This document shows positions 54,887 to 63,229 of a stretch of 64,000 nucleotides of DNA, one piece after another. A program made the position numbers and the translations under genes. The notes under the pieces are model-generated. The model did not search any database and was not told where the DNA came from. It saw only the letters and a program-made list of their open reading frames with translations. Source of the DNA: Paenibacillus macquariensis (GTDB taxonomy: Bacteria > Bacillota > Bacilli > Paenibacillales > Paenibacillaceae); contig NZ_FTNK01000001.1 of the NCBI RefSeq assembly GCF_900156375.1, positions 186,001 to 250,000 on the forward strand, read 5' to 3'. Position 1 is the stretch's first letter. Each line of letters starts with the position of its first letter.

Positions 54887-55101
54887 ATATTATTAAAGGG
54901 GATCTCTAAATATTAGAGGATGAACCTTAAAGGGAGATTGTATTGAGGTTAGAAGTAGATAAAAGCTCAGTTAGCCATATTGTTTTGTTGTTCACCATTG
55001 GCGTTATGTTTTTGTTGTCTTCTTTTATTTGTTAATAATACATGGATATATTTACCTGGTTCTGATAGACTTATGAAAAATTATTAATCATGGAGGGCAA
55101 T

Positions 55102-55719
55102 ATGAATAAAATATCAAAGGTTTTATCTTTAGCTTTTATCGCATTAATTTTGTTAGCTGGTTGCTCCAATAAAAATACTGCAATTAAAGATGAGAGTCCG
55201 GCAACAACCAAAGTTGAAAGTCCAGCTCCGGTAGCTACAGAACCAGTAACTAGTACCGAGACAAAAGAGTCAGAAAATCCAGCTGCAGACATGTGGAAAG
55301 TTTATGATAACGTAAGTTGGACGGATGATTTCGACGGATTAAAAACAACTATTAAGAAAATTGCTGTTTCTGACAAGTCTCCTAAAGCTGATAATCCGAC
55401 TGATATGACTGCTTCTGTAGTGGGAGTAAAGTTTAGTATTGAAAACACAACAGCAGATACATACACGACATACCCTGATCAAGCCGTTCTAGTTACATCA
55501 ACAGGAGAACAAATTGATTCACCAGCCATGCTAGCAAGCTCTAATTTAGGTGGAGAAATTTACGAAGGTGTTATAAAAGAGGGCGATGTAATTTGGTACC
55601 TTGATCGAGGGCATGCTGAGGATATCAAGTGGGTTAAGTTGAAATGGTATGTTCTAAAAGGGGAAGGCATGGGAGGTGGAGAAAGAAAAGAATATGATGT
55701 TAAGATCGAATTAAAATAA
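55102..55719 (+). CDS. Lipoprotein with DUF4352-like domain
   Basis: A 205-aa lipoprotein: signal with lipobox LLAGC (Cys20), a Pro/Thr/Glu/Ser linker (about 30-65), then a beta-rich domain (about 75-200, VVGVKFSIENTTADTYTTYPDQAVLVTSTGEQI) like DUF4352 or telomeric-repeat-binding Ig-like lipoproteins. Start ATG at 55102 with GGAGGG upstream. Own terminator follows. Accessory, with no known role. Confidence 0.75.
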   Translation: MNKISKVLSLAFIALILLAGCSNKNTAIKDESPATTKVESPAPVATEPVTSTETKESENPAADMWKVYDNVSWTDDFDGLKTTIKKIAVSDKSPKADNPTDMTASVVGVKFSIENTTADTYTTYPDQAVLVTSTGEQIDSPAMLASSNLGGEIYEGVIKEGDVIWYLDRGHAEDIKWVKLKWYVLKGEGMGGGERKEYDVKIELK

Positions 55720-55750
55720 GTAATTTAATGGAATATGTTAAAAAATATTA

Positions 55751-55785
55751 AAGACCATGAAGGTTAGTCTTCTGTGGTCTTTTTG
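55751..55785 (+). terminator. Terminator of the 55102 lipoprotein gene
   Basis: AAAGACCA-TGAAGG-...-TGGTCTTTTT, a 7-bp stem and T5 about 30 bases after the stop codon. Confidence 0.75.
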
Positions 55786-55817
55786 TTGTTCAGGAAAAGT
55801 AGTTTCCTTACCTAAAC

Positions 55818-55859
55818 AAAAAAATACCCACCGACAAATTAAGGTTAGTGGGGTATTTC
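55818..55859 (-). terminator. Terminator downstream of the YjcZ-type gene
   Basis: Minus strand AAATACCCCACTAACC ... GGTGGGTATTTTTTT; imperfect stem with a T7 run, about 100 bases after the 41-aa gene. Confidence 0.7.
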
Positions 55860-55961
55860 ACTGATGTTTTCGGATTGCATAACGATGCTTCCGTATATGT
55901 TACGACTCATATTATGCTTTTGGGACAATCTATTAATTACTACTATTTGCTGCGTATTACC

Positions 55962-56087
55962 TTAGATAAAGAACGCTTTAGAGATTATAACAAGCAAAAT
56001 GAACAATACTAATATTGCACCTACTCCTCCTCCACCAAATCCACCTATACCGTAACCTCCATTAAACCCTCCAACAACTTCACTCAT
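55962..56087 (-). CDS. YjcZ-family sporulation micro-protein, 41 aa
   Basis: The sequence starts MSEVVGGFNGGYGIGGFGG and ends in one membrane segment, GAILVLFILLVIISKAFFI. This Gly-rich start followed by LVLFILLVII is the signature of the YjcZ family of tiny sporulation or coat-associated proteins. ATG at 56087 is 8 bases from AAGGAGG. It is shorter than usual gene-calling limits. Lies in the accessory stretch between fur and spoIIM. Confidence 0.88.
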   Translation of the reverse strand: MSEVVGGFNGGYGIGGFGGGGVGAILVLFILLVIISKAFFI

Positions 56088-56124
56088 AGTAATTCCTCCT
56101 TTTAATTAGAGTACACCTTACTAT

Positions 56125-56456
56125 ATGGATAAATATAAAATTGAAATTGGGACTAATGGCAAGGAAAATTCAGCCTTGAATGGAAGACCTATTAATCAAA
56201 AGAAATTACTCGAAAGAATGAATCGTTTACTTAAACATACAAGTATTAAAAAAAGGCAACTCCACACACTTTCAGACATACTCATATTAGCATGCTTGCG
56301 GAAGCTAGAGTCGATCTTAAAACCATTATGGAACGAGTCGGTCACGATGATGCTAAAAGTACTTTGAAAGTCTAAACGCATGTTACTGATAAAATGAAAA
56401 AAAATGCCACCAAGAAAGTTAAAATCCACTTTGGTAACATCCTTAATCCCGAATAA
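56125..56456 (+). pseudogene. Phage-type tyrosine integrase remnant (C-terminal)
   Basis: The first frame reads LNGRPINQKKLLERMNRLLK followed by HTSIKK. A run of seven A (one fewer than expected) shifts the frame, after which ATPHTFRHTHISMLAEARVD continues, then LKTIMERVGHDDAKSTLKV, a TAA stop (56373-56375), and THVTDKMKKNATKKVKIHFG. This is the C-terminal catalytic domain of a phage or ICE integrase, with HTFRH and VGH motifs still legible. The stop stands exactly where the catalytic Tyr should be. The N-terminal two thirds are missing. Confidence 0.92.
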
Positions 56457-56517
56457 ATGCAGGGAATGTGATTTTCTGTGGTTAGCATCAGAAAAACCCT
56501 TGAACATCATTACAATG

Positions 56518-57144
56518 CTATTGGATCAGCATCGGTGTAACCCATCTCATCATCGCCGGAGTGACCCATGTTTCAAACGACGCTATCCCTAACATGAGCG
56601 CCCCCATGACCACTGTCAGCACAACATAATTAATAAAGGGACGTGTAAGACTACCGTGACCATGCGTCAATATCCTATTCTTAATTATATGTAGAGAAAA
56701 GGAAATGGCGGCCACGCTACAAAGTACTAAAACCGGAATAACAAATAGGTTGTGTGGCGCGACAGATACTAGCGCAAATAGAAGCCCTTTCCACGAAAAT
56801 TGTCCCACTAAATAACCAACCGTGAACCCGATCAGTACGCCTTTTAGAAAATCCAGAATTAAAATACCGGGCAGACCAATGACGGATAACCCACAAATCC
56901 AAATTAACCCGACCCACTTCAAATGCAATAAAGCAATGTTCCAGTACGTAACCTGTTCCGTTCCAGTACTCCCTTGATCCAATACCACAAAATAATTACC
57001 TAAATATCGGGCCAAATCTTGTTGCTGTTCTAACGAAAGTGCATTAACCATCAAGGCTCCAAAAATGACCCCGACGAGGAATAACACACCTACAAAAATA
57101 AATAACATCGTCTGGTCTTTTAAGGAATGGCGTATGGATTGCAT
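56518..57144 (-). CDS. spoIIM: Stage II sporulation protein M
   Basis: A 208-aa membrane protein with about five hydrophobic segments and the family stretches VGVIFGALMVNAL, HLKWVGLIWICGLSVIGLPGILILDFLKGVLIGFTVGYLV and APHNLFVIPVL. SpoIIM organises the SpoIIDMP peptidoglycan-remodelling complex for engulfment. ATG after GGGAG; a sigma-E type promoter is at 57179-57207. Confidence 0.95.
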   Translation of the reverse strand: MQSIRHSLKDQTMLFIFVGVLFLVGVIFGALMVNALSLEQQQDLARYLGNYFVVLDQGSTGTEQVTYWNIALLHLKWVGLIWICGLSVIGLPGILILDFLKGVLIGFTVGYLVGQFSWKGLLFALVSVAPHNLFVIPVLVLCSVAAISFSLHIIKNRILTHGHGSLTRPFINYVVLTVVMGALMLGIASFETWVTPAMMRWVTPMLIQ

Positions 57145-57178
57145 CTTACAAAAGTCTCCCTTCCTATCACATATGTAT

Positions 57179-57207
57179 AGGTTATGAGAGACTCTTATAA
57201 ACTATGA
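57179..57207 (-). promoter_or_regulatory. Candidate sigma-E promoter of spoIIM
   Basis: Minus strand TCATAGT (57201-57207), 14 bases, CATAACCT (57179-57186), near the sigma-E pattern; spoIIM is sigma-E dependent in Bacillus. Confidence 0.55.
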
Positions 57208-57220
57208 CTTTGTCTATCAA

Positions 57221-58429
57221 TTAGGTTCGTATAACTTTGCCGTATGTTCCTCCGCCGCCTGATACAAGGTTAAGTTCTCCATTCCTCGCCATAACGATAT
57301 ATCGGGCCATTTCTAAGCCCACTACTTCAGCAATCTCTTGTTCATTCGCTTGATGAAGGATGTTCATTTCCGTTCCGAAAGCTTGTAGTAACGACGTCAT
57401 TTTAGCTTTACCAAGCCCAGGAATGAACTCTAATGGAATCTGGTAATGATAGGGTGGGCGATGATCCGGTATATAGGGTTCATTTCGATCTGCAATACTC
57501 TGTATCCGCTCCAGCACACCTTGCACTACTTTCGCACCTCCACAATTAGGACATATCTGTCCATTCTTCGTTGCTACATGATCATCCATGATGACATGAC
57601 GGCCACTACAGTATGTTCGATGATATTTACCCAGTCGTGGATTCAATCCATAGTTGGCACTCACTCGGCGACCATCTTCTCTTGCCAGAGCTTTGCACAA
57701 TTCTTCAAAAGAAGGCGTAGCTAAGCTAATCTTATTGTACTCACGCCCTATTTTGCCAAGGGAATGGGCATCGGAATTACTCAAGAAAGTAAAATCATCT
57801 AACTCGCTCAATGTACCCGCCATAGTAGAATCAGCGCTTAAACCTAACTCAATTCCACTGATCAGGTTAAGATCTAGGACATCTTCCATCGTGTCGGTTA
57901 CATTGCCATACATGCCCTTATGGGGTGTGAACACATGCGCTGGAATCATAATCCCACCTCGCTGTACCACTTCCTCCTGCAATACCCTTGCAGGTACATA
58001 TATCCGTTGCGTACTAAGATTGATGTTGGTCATATGATGAATCATCCAAGCGCTAAATTGTTGCATCACATCCAAGTTTGGGAAATACGTAAGTAAGTGT
58101 GCTGCACCTTTATCGGGTTCATTGAATTCAATTTCACATCCCAACAGAATGGTTGTTCCCCGATACTCAATCCCCCCGCCAACCACTTCATTCATTTCTC
58201 CAGAATATAAACAAGATAGGATGTCAGTCTGTACGGACGGGGAATGACAATCAATAATTCCTATAAGATCTATCCCTTTACGTTCGACTGCTTCCTTAGC
58301 GATATTGGCAAATGTAAGATTTCGACTTCCAGTTATCTTTACCGCTTGGCCATTCGTTGCTCTGCCAATATGAATATGTAAATCCGCATAATAATCTTGT
58401 AGCTTATCTTGGTGTTGTATTGAGCTCAA
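57221..58429 (-). CDS. Endonuclease Q family PHP protein (YqxK-like)
   Basis: A 402-aa protein with an N-terminal PHP metal-dependent domain (ADLHIHIG, GIIDCHSP, NSDAHS), a zinc finger (CSGRH ... CPNCGG, about 300-330) and a C-terminal helix-hairpin-helix (IPGLGKAKMTSLLQAFGTE). This is the layout of Endonuclease Q, which cuts DNA 5' to deaminated bases. TTG at 58429 is 6 bases from GGAGG; the ATG that overlaps the nudF stop is directly at the ribosome site and less likely. Downstream of nudF as in B. subtilis (yqxK). Confidence 0.88.
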   Translation of the reverse strand: MSSIQHQDKLQDYYADLHIHIGRATNGQAVKITGSRNLTFANIAKEAVERKGIDLIGIIDCHSPSVQTDILSCLYSGEMNEVVGGGIEYRGTTILLGCEIEFNEPDKGAAHLLTYFPNLDVMQQFSAWMIHHMTNINLSTQRIYVPARVLQEEVVQRGGIMIPAHVFTPHKGMYGNVTDTMEDVLDLNLISGIELGLSADSTMAGTLSELDDFTFLSNSDAHSLGKIGREYNKISLATPSFEELCKALAREDGRRVSANYGLNPRLGKYHRTYCSGRHVIMDDHVATKNGQICPNCGGAKVVQGVLERIQSIADRNEPYIPDHRPPYHYQIPLEFIPGLGKAKMTSLLQAFGTEMNILHQANEQEIAEVVGLEMARYIVMARNGELNLVSGGGGTYGKVIRT

Positions 58430-58431
58430 GG

Positions 58432-59007
58432 TCATCCTCCAAACGTCCCTGTTATTGTGTATAGATGCCAAGCATACACAGCCATAATTGTCTTCGCGTC
58501 ACTAATCCGTGTTTCTTGGATGTAACGATACGCTTCTTCAAGTGTAATTTCTGACACTTCTAGAAATTCATCTTCATCTGGTGCCATTTCACCAATTACC
58601 AAATCCTCCGTCACATACAAATGAATCAACTCGTCAGCGAAACCAGGCGATGTATAAAAGGATTGCAATAACTTGATCTCACCGCAACGATATCCCGTTT
58701 CTTCCTCCAATTCTCGAACTGCAGCCGCATAAGGATCCTCACCAGGCTCGAGTTTCCCTGCTGGAATCTCAATTTCACATCGACCCATTGGTTGACGAAA
58801 TTGATCCACGACTAACATCTTTCCATCACGTAAAGCAAGTACTGCAACGGCTCCGGGATGTCTCACCACTTCACGTGTCGCCGTCTTCCCATCGGGTAGA
58901 CGCACGGTATCGACCTGTAATGAAATGATTCGCCCTTCGAATATAGGTTGCGTTGATAATGTAACTTCATCCAACGCAGATGTTGACATCGGTTTATTTT
59001 CTTTCAA
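58432..59007 (-). CDS. nudF: ADP-ribose pyrophosphatase (NUDIX)
   Basis: A 191-aa hydrolase of ADP-ribose. The NUDIX box is GKLEPGEDPYAAAVRELEEE followed by TGY, complete. Preceding FEGRIISLQVDTVRLPDG and RQPMGRCEIEIPAG are typical of the subfamily. TTG start at 59007 after GGGGGAA. Divergent from mciZ. Confidence 0.94.
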   Translation of the reverse strand: MKENKPMSTSALDEVTLSTQPIFEGRIISLQVDTVRLPDGKTATREVVRHPGAVAVLALRDGKMLVVDQFRQPMGRCEIEIPAGKLEPGEDPYAAAVRELEEETGYRCGEIKLLQSFYTSPGFADELIHLYVTEDLVIGEMAPDEDEFLEVSEITLEEAYRYIQETRISDAKTIMAVYAWHLYTITGTFGG

Positions 59008-59094
59008 GATAATTCCCCCTTAATCATGCATGAAAGGACATGCTCTTACATATGGTGTAATTATAACAAACTTCATTTGAAAGAAGGAAATTGC

Positions 59095-59229
59095 ATGAAG
59101 AGCTATCGATCAACAGATTCGTTCCACATGGTAGGACAAGCTTGGCAGATTAAAATCATGCTTCAACAATGGCAAAAACAATGGGGCCCTAACATCACCG
59201 TAGAGGAACTTCTCAAAAAAATGAAATAA
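59095..59229 (+). CDS. mciZ: FtsZ inhibitor MciZ, 44 aa
   Basis: A 44-aa peptide: MKSYRSTDSFHMVGQAWQIK, then MLQQWQKQW and a basic C-terminus. B. subtilis MciZ (40 aa) has the same layout (VLVGKAWEI-type core) and lies at the same spot next to nudF. It binds FtsZ in the mother cell and blocks Z-ring formation. ATG at 59095 after AAGGAAA; upstream in-frame codons to 59026 are leader. Below normal gene-calling size. Confidence 0.85.
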   Translation: MKSYRSTDSFHMVGQAWQIKIMLQQWQKQWGPNITVEELLKKMK

Positions 59230-59341
59230 ATATGTATTCTTACATATTTTGTTCAAGTTTCGACCTATTATGAATAATAATTATTCATCCTATAAACTAA
59301 TGACTTCCTGTTGCGTTATACATATGGATGGAGGCGTTGCT

Positions 59342-60559
59342 ATGAATAGAAAAGAACTAGAAGAACAACTACTTATCGACCCATTCCCCCCTAGGCTTCA
59401 ATACAAAATGGGAATGTGGTACAAAACACGTGGCTTACATACTGAGGCATTAGAAAGTTTTAAAACATCTTTACATAATAGTAGTCAAGGACACACTTAT
59501 GATCTTTCCGAAGAGGGATTCGATAAATCTATCGTATGGCTTGAATATGGAAAAATCAACAAATGGGAAGGCAATAAATCGGAAGCTATTTATGCATTCC
59601 AACAATGTCTCAAAAGCGGTAAATATAAGTTGGATGGCTTCGTTGAATGGGGCGATCTACTTCATTCGATGGGTAAGAATGACAGCGAAATCATGAATAT
59701 ATTGCATGAGAAATGCCTCGAAAATAAGCTAAGTTCTACGCTATTAGCCCATGCTTTGTTTATGTTAGGAATCTATAAAGAGTCTTCTACCCTATACTCT
59801 TCTATTGGCCATTTATCTAACAGCGATTATCTACTGTATATTCAATGTTCTCTTCATACAGGTGAGTTCTCCCAAGCTCTTCATTTGCTGGAGAACCGAT
59901 TAGAAGAACTTATTCAAATAGAACTACGCATAGGATCATTCACAACTACCTTAGAAACCCTTCTGAACCTCTGTCTGTGGTTAACGAACGATCGTCGCTT
60001 GCCCTCGAATCTAACACGTATGCAACAATTAGATATGGCTAAGCTCGCCATCTGTCACGGACTACCGGATGAATCTTTGTCCATTGTTCCTGTTCCAAAT
60101 GAAGCTGAGTTAAGTCAGTTAATATACATACTATATAACGAAGGCTATACTGAGAAATCCATAGATTTCCTTACCACTCTATTACCTCTTCCTTTACATA
60201 CGAAAGAACAACATAGTCAGAATCTATGTTTTATTGCTGCTGAAATGATGTATGATGAAGGGCGATTACAATCCGCGGCAGAGCATTTTGAACAAATTTA
60301 TATGAATGACATTACCCACACTCAGTCACAATTTGCAACAGCAGCATGTTATCTACAAATAACATTGGAATCTTTATTAAGTAGAAATGAACTCATTCCA
60401 CAAGAAGATGATCCCACACACCTAGCGGATCAATACATACATAATATTACCCAATCCTTACACATCCTACATCATACCCAATGGCATACCGCTTGGGGAA
60501 CCGCCCAGAGACGACGTATGTCTTCCAAACCCTTGGAAGGCACCTTACCTTTCAACTGA
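59342..60559 (+). CDS. TPR-repeat protein
   Basis: A 405-aa soluble protein built of helical repeats of TPR character: PRLQYKMGMWYKTRGLHTEALESFKTSL (about 15-42), EYGKINKWEGNKSEAIYAFQQCL (66-88), ALFMLGIYKESSTLYSSI, LCFIAAEMMYDEGRLQSAAEHFEQI. A scaffold for protein contacts, target unknown. ATG at 59342 with GGAGG 7 bases upstream; the reading to 59249 is leader. Single gene with a very strong terminator. Confidence 0.78.
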   Translation: MNRKELEEQLLIDPFPPRLQYKMGMWYKTRGLHTEALESFKTSLHNSSQGHTYDLSEEGFDKSIVWLEYGKINKWEGNKSEAIYAFQQCLKSGKYKLDGFVEWGDLLHSMGKNDSEIMNILHEKCLENKLSSTLLAHALFMLGIYKESSTLYSSIGHLSNSDYLLYIQCSLHTGEFSQALHLLENRLEELIQIELRIGSFTTTLETLLNLCLWLTNDRRLPSNLTRMQQLDMAKLAICHGLPDESLSIVPVPNEAELSQLIYILYNEGYTEKSIDFLTTLLPLPLHTKEQHSQNLCFIAAEMMYDEGRLQSAAEHFEQIYMNDITHTQSQFATAACYLQITLESLLSRNELIPQEDDPTHLADQYIHNITQSLHILHHTQWHTAWGTAQRRRMSSKPLEGTLPFN

Positions 60560-60570
60560 AGGTGAGTTCA

Positions 60571-60620
60571 GGAATTGTCTAGAACTAGAGAATCTAGTTC
60601 TAGACAATTCCTATTTTTTT
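60571..60620 (+). terminator. Terminator of the TPR gene
   Basis: GGAATTGTCTAGAACTAG-AGAAT-CTAGTTCTAGACAATTCC, an 18-bp perfect stem followed by TA and seven T. Confidence 0.95.
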
Positions 60621-60793
60621 GTTCACTTATCTTTCATGGGTGGTGCCATTCATAGGTAATTCAGGGTCTATGGTGGATTGTCCACTGTTGTTCGTCTAAT
60701 TTTCTCCTTTACGAGAACTCAATCGTCATAGAGAACATATTTTACTTTAAGTGCTTATGAATCCTTAGATTTCAGCAAAGGAGTGTCGTTTAC

Positions 60794-60964
60794 GTGAGAG
60801 CTACAAAGGCCCGAAGCATCTCCAAATCCGGTTCCTCTCAACAAAAGAAATTGAATCAGTTAGCTTTCTTCGCCTCATTTTTATTTCTGATTGCTGCTAT
60901 CATTACCATCTTTATAGCTTGGAAAAATTTAAGTGGGACCAGTGCCACAGAAGTTATTGTATAA
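60794..60964 (+). CDS. Small membrane protein, 56 aa
   Basis: Starts GTG AGA GCT ..., giving a basic, Ser-rich N-terminus (RATKARSISKSGSSQQKK) and one membrane segment (LAFFASFLFLIAAIITIFIAW), ending SATEVIV. AAAGGAG lies about 10 bases upstream and a terminator follows directly at 60966-61008, which together support a real gene. I do not recognise the family; function unknown. Confidence 0.68.
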   Translation: MRATKARSISKSGSSQQKKLNQLAFFASFLFLIAAIITIFIAWKNLSGTSATEVIV

Positions 60965-60965
60965 G

Positions 60966-61008
60966 AAAAAAATGACTCCGCTATATTTATAGCAGGGCCA
61001 TTTTTTTT
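60966..61008 (+). terminator. Terminator of the 56-aa gene
   Basis: AAAATGACTCCGCTAT-ATT-TATAGCAGGGCCATTTTTTTT: stem with two mismatches and T8. Confidence 0.8.
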
Positions 61009-61112
61009 GAATTGAATAATTTATAGCTATTCTAAATATATTGCCCGTTAAATCCATGACAAATGACATTCAACATTCTGAAGTCGACTAAATTTATATT
61101 TAGAAGGAAATA

Positions 61113-62261
61113 TTATAGAACTTCCTCTTTTGATGTCAATTTACCAGATTCCTGAATGATCGCTACGACCATTTCAGATGCTTTTAGCATATCGGCTGCT
61201 TTAATTCGTTCTTTGGTTGTATGAATGTTCTCATATCCAAGTGCTAGGTTTACGGTTGGAATACCGAATCCATTAAATATGTTAGCATCGCTTCCTCCGC
61301 CAGAATGGAACACACGACTCGTTAATCCGAGGTTCATAATTGCACGCTGAGCTAGCTTCACGACAGCATCATTCTCCGAGAAGTTAAAAGCGGGATATAG
61401 TATTTCACTACGGAATTCGCACTCGGCATTATATTCTCTAGCCGTTGTCTCTAGCGCTTCTCTCATCTGTGCAATCTGCTTATCTACTTTGTCTTGAACG
61501 ATACTACGAGCTTCAGCATCAAGCTGTACCCGATCGCACACAATATTCGTTGGACCACCACCTGAGAATTTACCAATATTAGCAGTCGTCTCATGGTCAA
61601 TACGGCCCAAATTCATGCGTGAAATGGCTTTGGAAGCGACTTGAATAGCACTAATGCCATCTTCTGGATTCACACCAGCATGTGCTGATTTACCGATAAT
61701 CGTCATCGTAATTTTGGCCTGAGTTGGCGCAGCAACTGCAATAGCTCCGATCTCTCCATTAGAATCTATGGCGTATCCGAATTCAGCATCCAAGTGCTTG
61801 GGATCAAATGCTCGCGCTCCACGAAGTCCTGACTCCTCACCCGCGGTAATAATGAATTGTACTTGTCCATGAGGAATCTTCTGCTCCTGAATGACACGAA
61901 TAGCTTCGAGAATAGCAGCTATCCCCGCCTTATCATCCGCTCCCAGAATGGTCGTCCCATCACTTGTGATCCATCCATCTTCACCAAGTGAAGGTTTAAT
62001 ACCTACACCAGGAGTTACCGTATCCATATGGCATGTGAAAAAGATATGCGGTGCGTCGATGAGTTGATCAGCTTCCCACGTAATAATCAAATTACCAGCA
62101 CCATGACCCGTAACAGCTTTACTATCATCTTCAAATACAGTTAATCCAAGATCACTGAATTTTTTCTTGAGTACGATGGAAATTTCCTCTTCATGCAAAG
62201 TCTCACTATCTACTTGTACCAATTCTATGAATTCCTGCACAATACGCTCTTGCGATGTCAT
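61113..62261 (-). CDS. M20-family peptidase, PepT-like (YqjE)
   Basis: A 382-aa zinc peptidase. Metal motifs: FTCHMDTVTPG, TILGADDKAGIAAIL, AGEESGLRG and, near the C-terminus, LGYENIHTTKERIK. Dimerisation domain around 175-290. PepT-type enzymes cut tripeptides in the cytoplasm. B. subtilis yqjE occupies the same neighbourhood. ATG after GAGGGAAG. Confidence 0.92.
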   Translation of the reverse strand: MTSQERIVQEFIELVQVDSETLHEEEISIVLKKKFSDLGLTVFEDDSKAVTGHGAGNLIITWEADQLIDAPHIFFTCHMDTVTPGVGIKPSLGEDGWITSDGTTILGADDKAGIAAILEAIRVIQEQKIPHGQVQFIITAGEESGLRGARAFDPKHLDAEFGYAIDSNGEIGAIAVAAPTQAKITMTIIGKSAHAGVNPEDGISAIQVASKAISRMNLGRIDHETTANIGKFSGGGPTNIVCDRVQLDAEARSIVQDKVDKQIAQMREALETTAREYNAECEFRSEILYPAFNFSENDAVVKLAQRAIMNLGLTSRVFHSGGGSDANIFNGFGIPTVNLALGYENIHTTKERIKAADMLKASEMVVAIIQESGKLTSKEEVL

Positions 62262-62359
62262 TGGACTTCCCTCTCTCTCTTGGATACGTTACAATAAGTG
62301 AATAGCAACATACCTAATCTAATCATTCTAACTAAACTTAAAATTAAAGGAGTTTCTTC

Positions 62360-62461
62360 ATGCAACGAAAAAAACTATTTCGTATTTTTATTTACCTTAT
62401 GCTTATAGCGATGCTTGGCTCTACATTCCTAATGGTCGTTGAACCTTTCATGGCCCGCTAA
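62360..62461 (+). CDS. prli42: Stressosome-associated protein Prli42, 33 aa
   Basis: Sequence MQRKKLFRIFIYLMLIAMLG followed by STFLMVVEPFMAR: a basic N-terminus and one membrane segment. The IYLMLIAML core and overall layout match Prli42, the mini-protein that tethers the stressosome to the membrane in Listeria and relatives. ATG at 62360 is 7 bases from AAAGGAG. The stop codon lies in the loop of the terminator hairpin. Divergent from the PepT-like gene and convergent with lipB. Confidence 0.88.
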   Translation: MQRKKLFRIFIYLMLIAMLGSTFLMVVEPFMAR

Positions 62462-62478
62462 ATTCAGCGGGCTTTTTT
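62453..62478 (+). terminator. Terminator of prli42, overlapping its stop codon
   Basis: GCCCGCT-AAATTC-AGCGGGC followed by six T; the prli42 TAA lies at the stem-loop junction. Confidence 0.93.
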
Positions 62479-63165
62479 CATTTTATCGGATAAAGATATT
62501 TCATAATCAAATATTGAGGTAAATAATGGTGCTATCTCACTCGCAACTTGCATGATATCAAATTCTTGTCCAGTACAATCCTCAAGCGTTGTAACTCCGA
62601 ATTCCTGAATTCCACAAGGTACAATGCCTTGAAATCCCTCATTCTGAATTCCTGCTGTAATATTAAAGGCGAACCCATGACTTGTCACAAACCCACGATG
62701 ATGCCGACATTTATTAAACTTCACACCAATCGCACAAATCTTATGTTCCCCTACCCACACACCCGTATACTTCGGTTTGCGAGTTCCTTGAACGCCATAA
62801 AGAGCCAAGTAATCTATGATGACCTGTTCAAGACTTCGTAAATAGGCATGTAAATCAATGCCACTCTCTTCATTCAATAAGAGCAAGGGGTATCCTACCA
62901 GTTGTCCTGGCCCATGATAAGTAATATCTCCACCACGGTCAATTTCAAACAATGCAATACCACGTTCCTTTAACTGCTCTTTACTAAGAAGAAGATGTTC
63001 TGGATGTTTCTGAGATCCCATGGTATACGTGGGTGGATGCTGCAAGAGCAACAGGGTTTCCTGTTGCTCTCCAAGATCTATACGACGAACGAATTCCTTT
63101 TGCATATCCCAAGCCTCAGCATAATCAATGAAAGGTATATAAGAAATATCAAGTGTTCTACGCAA
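62464..63165 (-). CDS. lipB: Octanoyltransferase LipB
   Basis: A 233-aa enzyme moving octanoyl groups from ACP to lipoyl domains. Motifs RGGDITYHGPGQLVGYP, GVKFNKCRHHRGFVTSHGFA and IVPCGI (catalytic Cys) are present. TTG start at 63165 after GGGCGGA. Placed right downstream of the 2-oxoacid dehydrogenase E2, whose lipoyl domain it would serve. Bacilli often rely on LipM/LipL instead, so a LipB here is worth noting. Confidence 0.93.
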   Translation of the reverse strand: MRRTLDISYIPFIDYAEAWDMQKEFVRRIDLGEQQETLLLLQHPPTYTMGSQKHPEHLLLSKEQLKERGIALFEIDRGGDITYHGPGQLVGYPLLLLNEESGIDLHAYLRSLEQVIIDYLALYGVQGTRKPKYTGVWVGEHKICAIGVKFNKCRHHRGFVTSHGFAFNITAGIQNEGFQGIVPCGIQEFGVTTLEDCTGQEFDIMQVASEIAPLFTSIFDYEISLSDKMKKAR

Positions 63166-63229
63166 ACGTCATATCCGCCCTTCTCTGTAAGACAAAAAAG
63201 ATAACCAAATTGTCTTTAGATTACATTTC

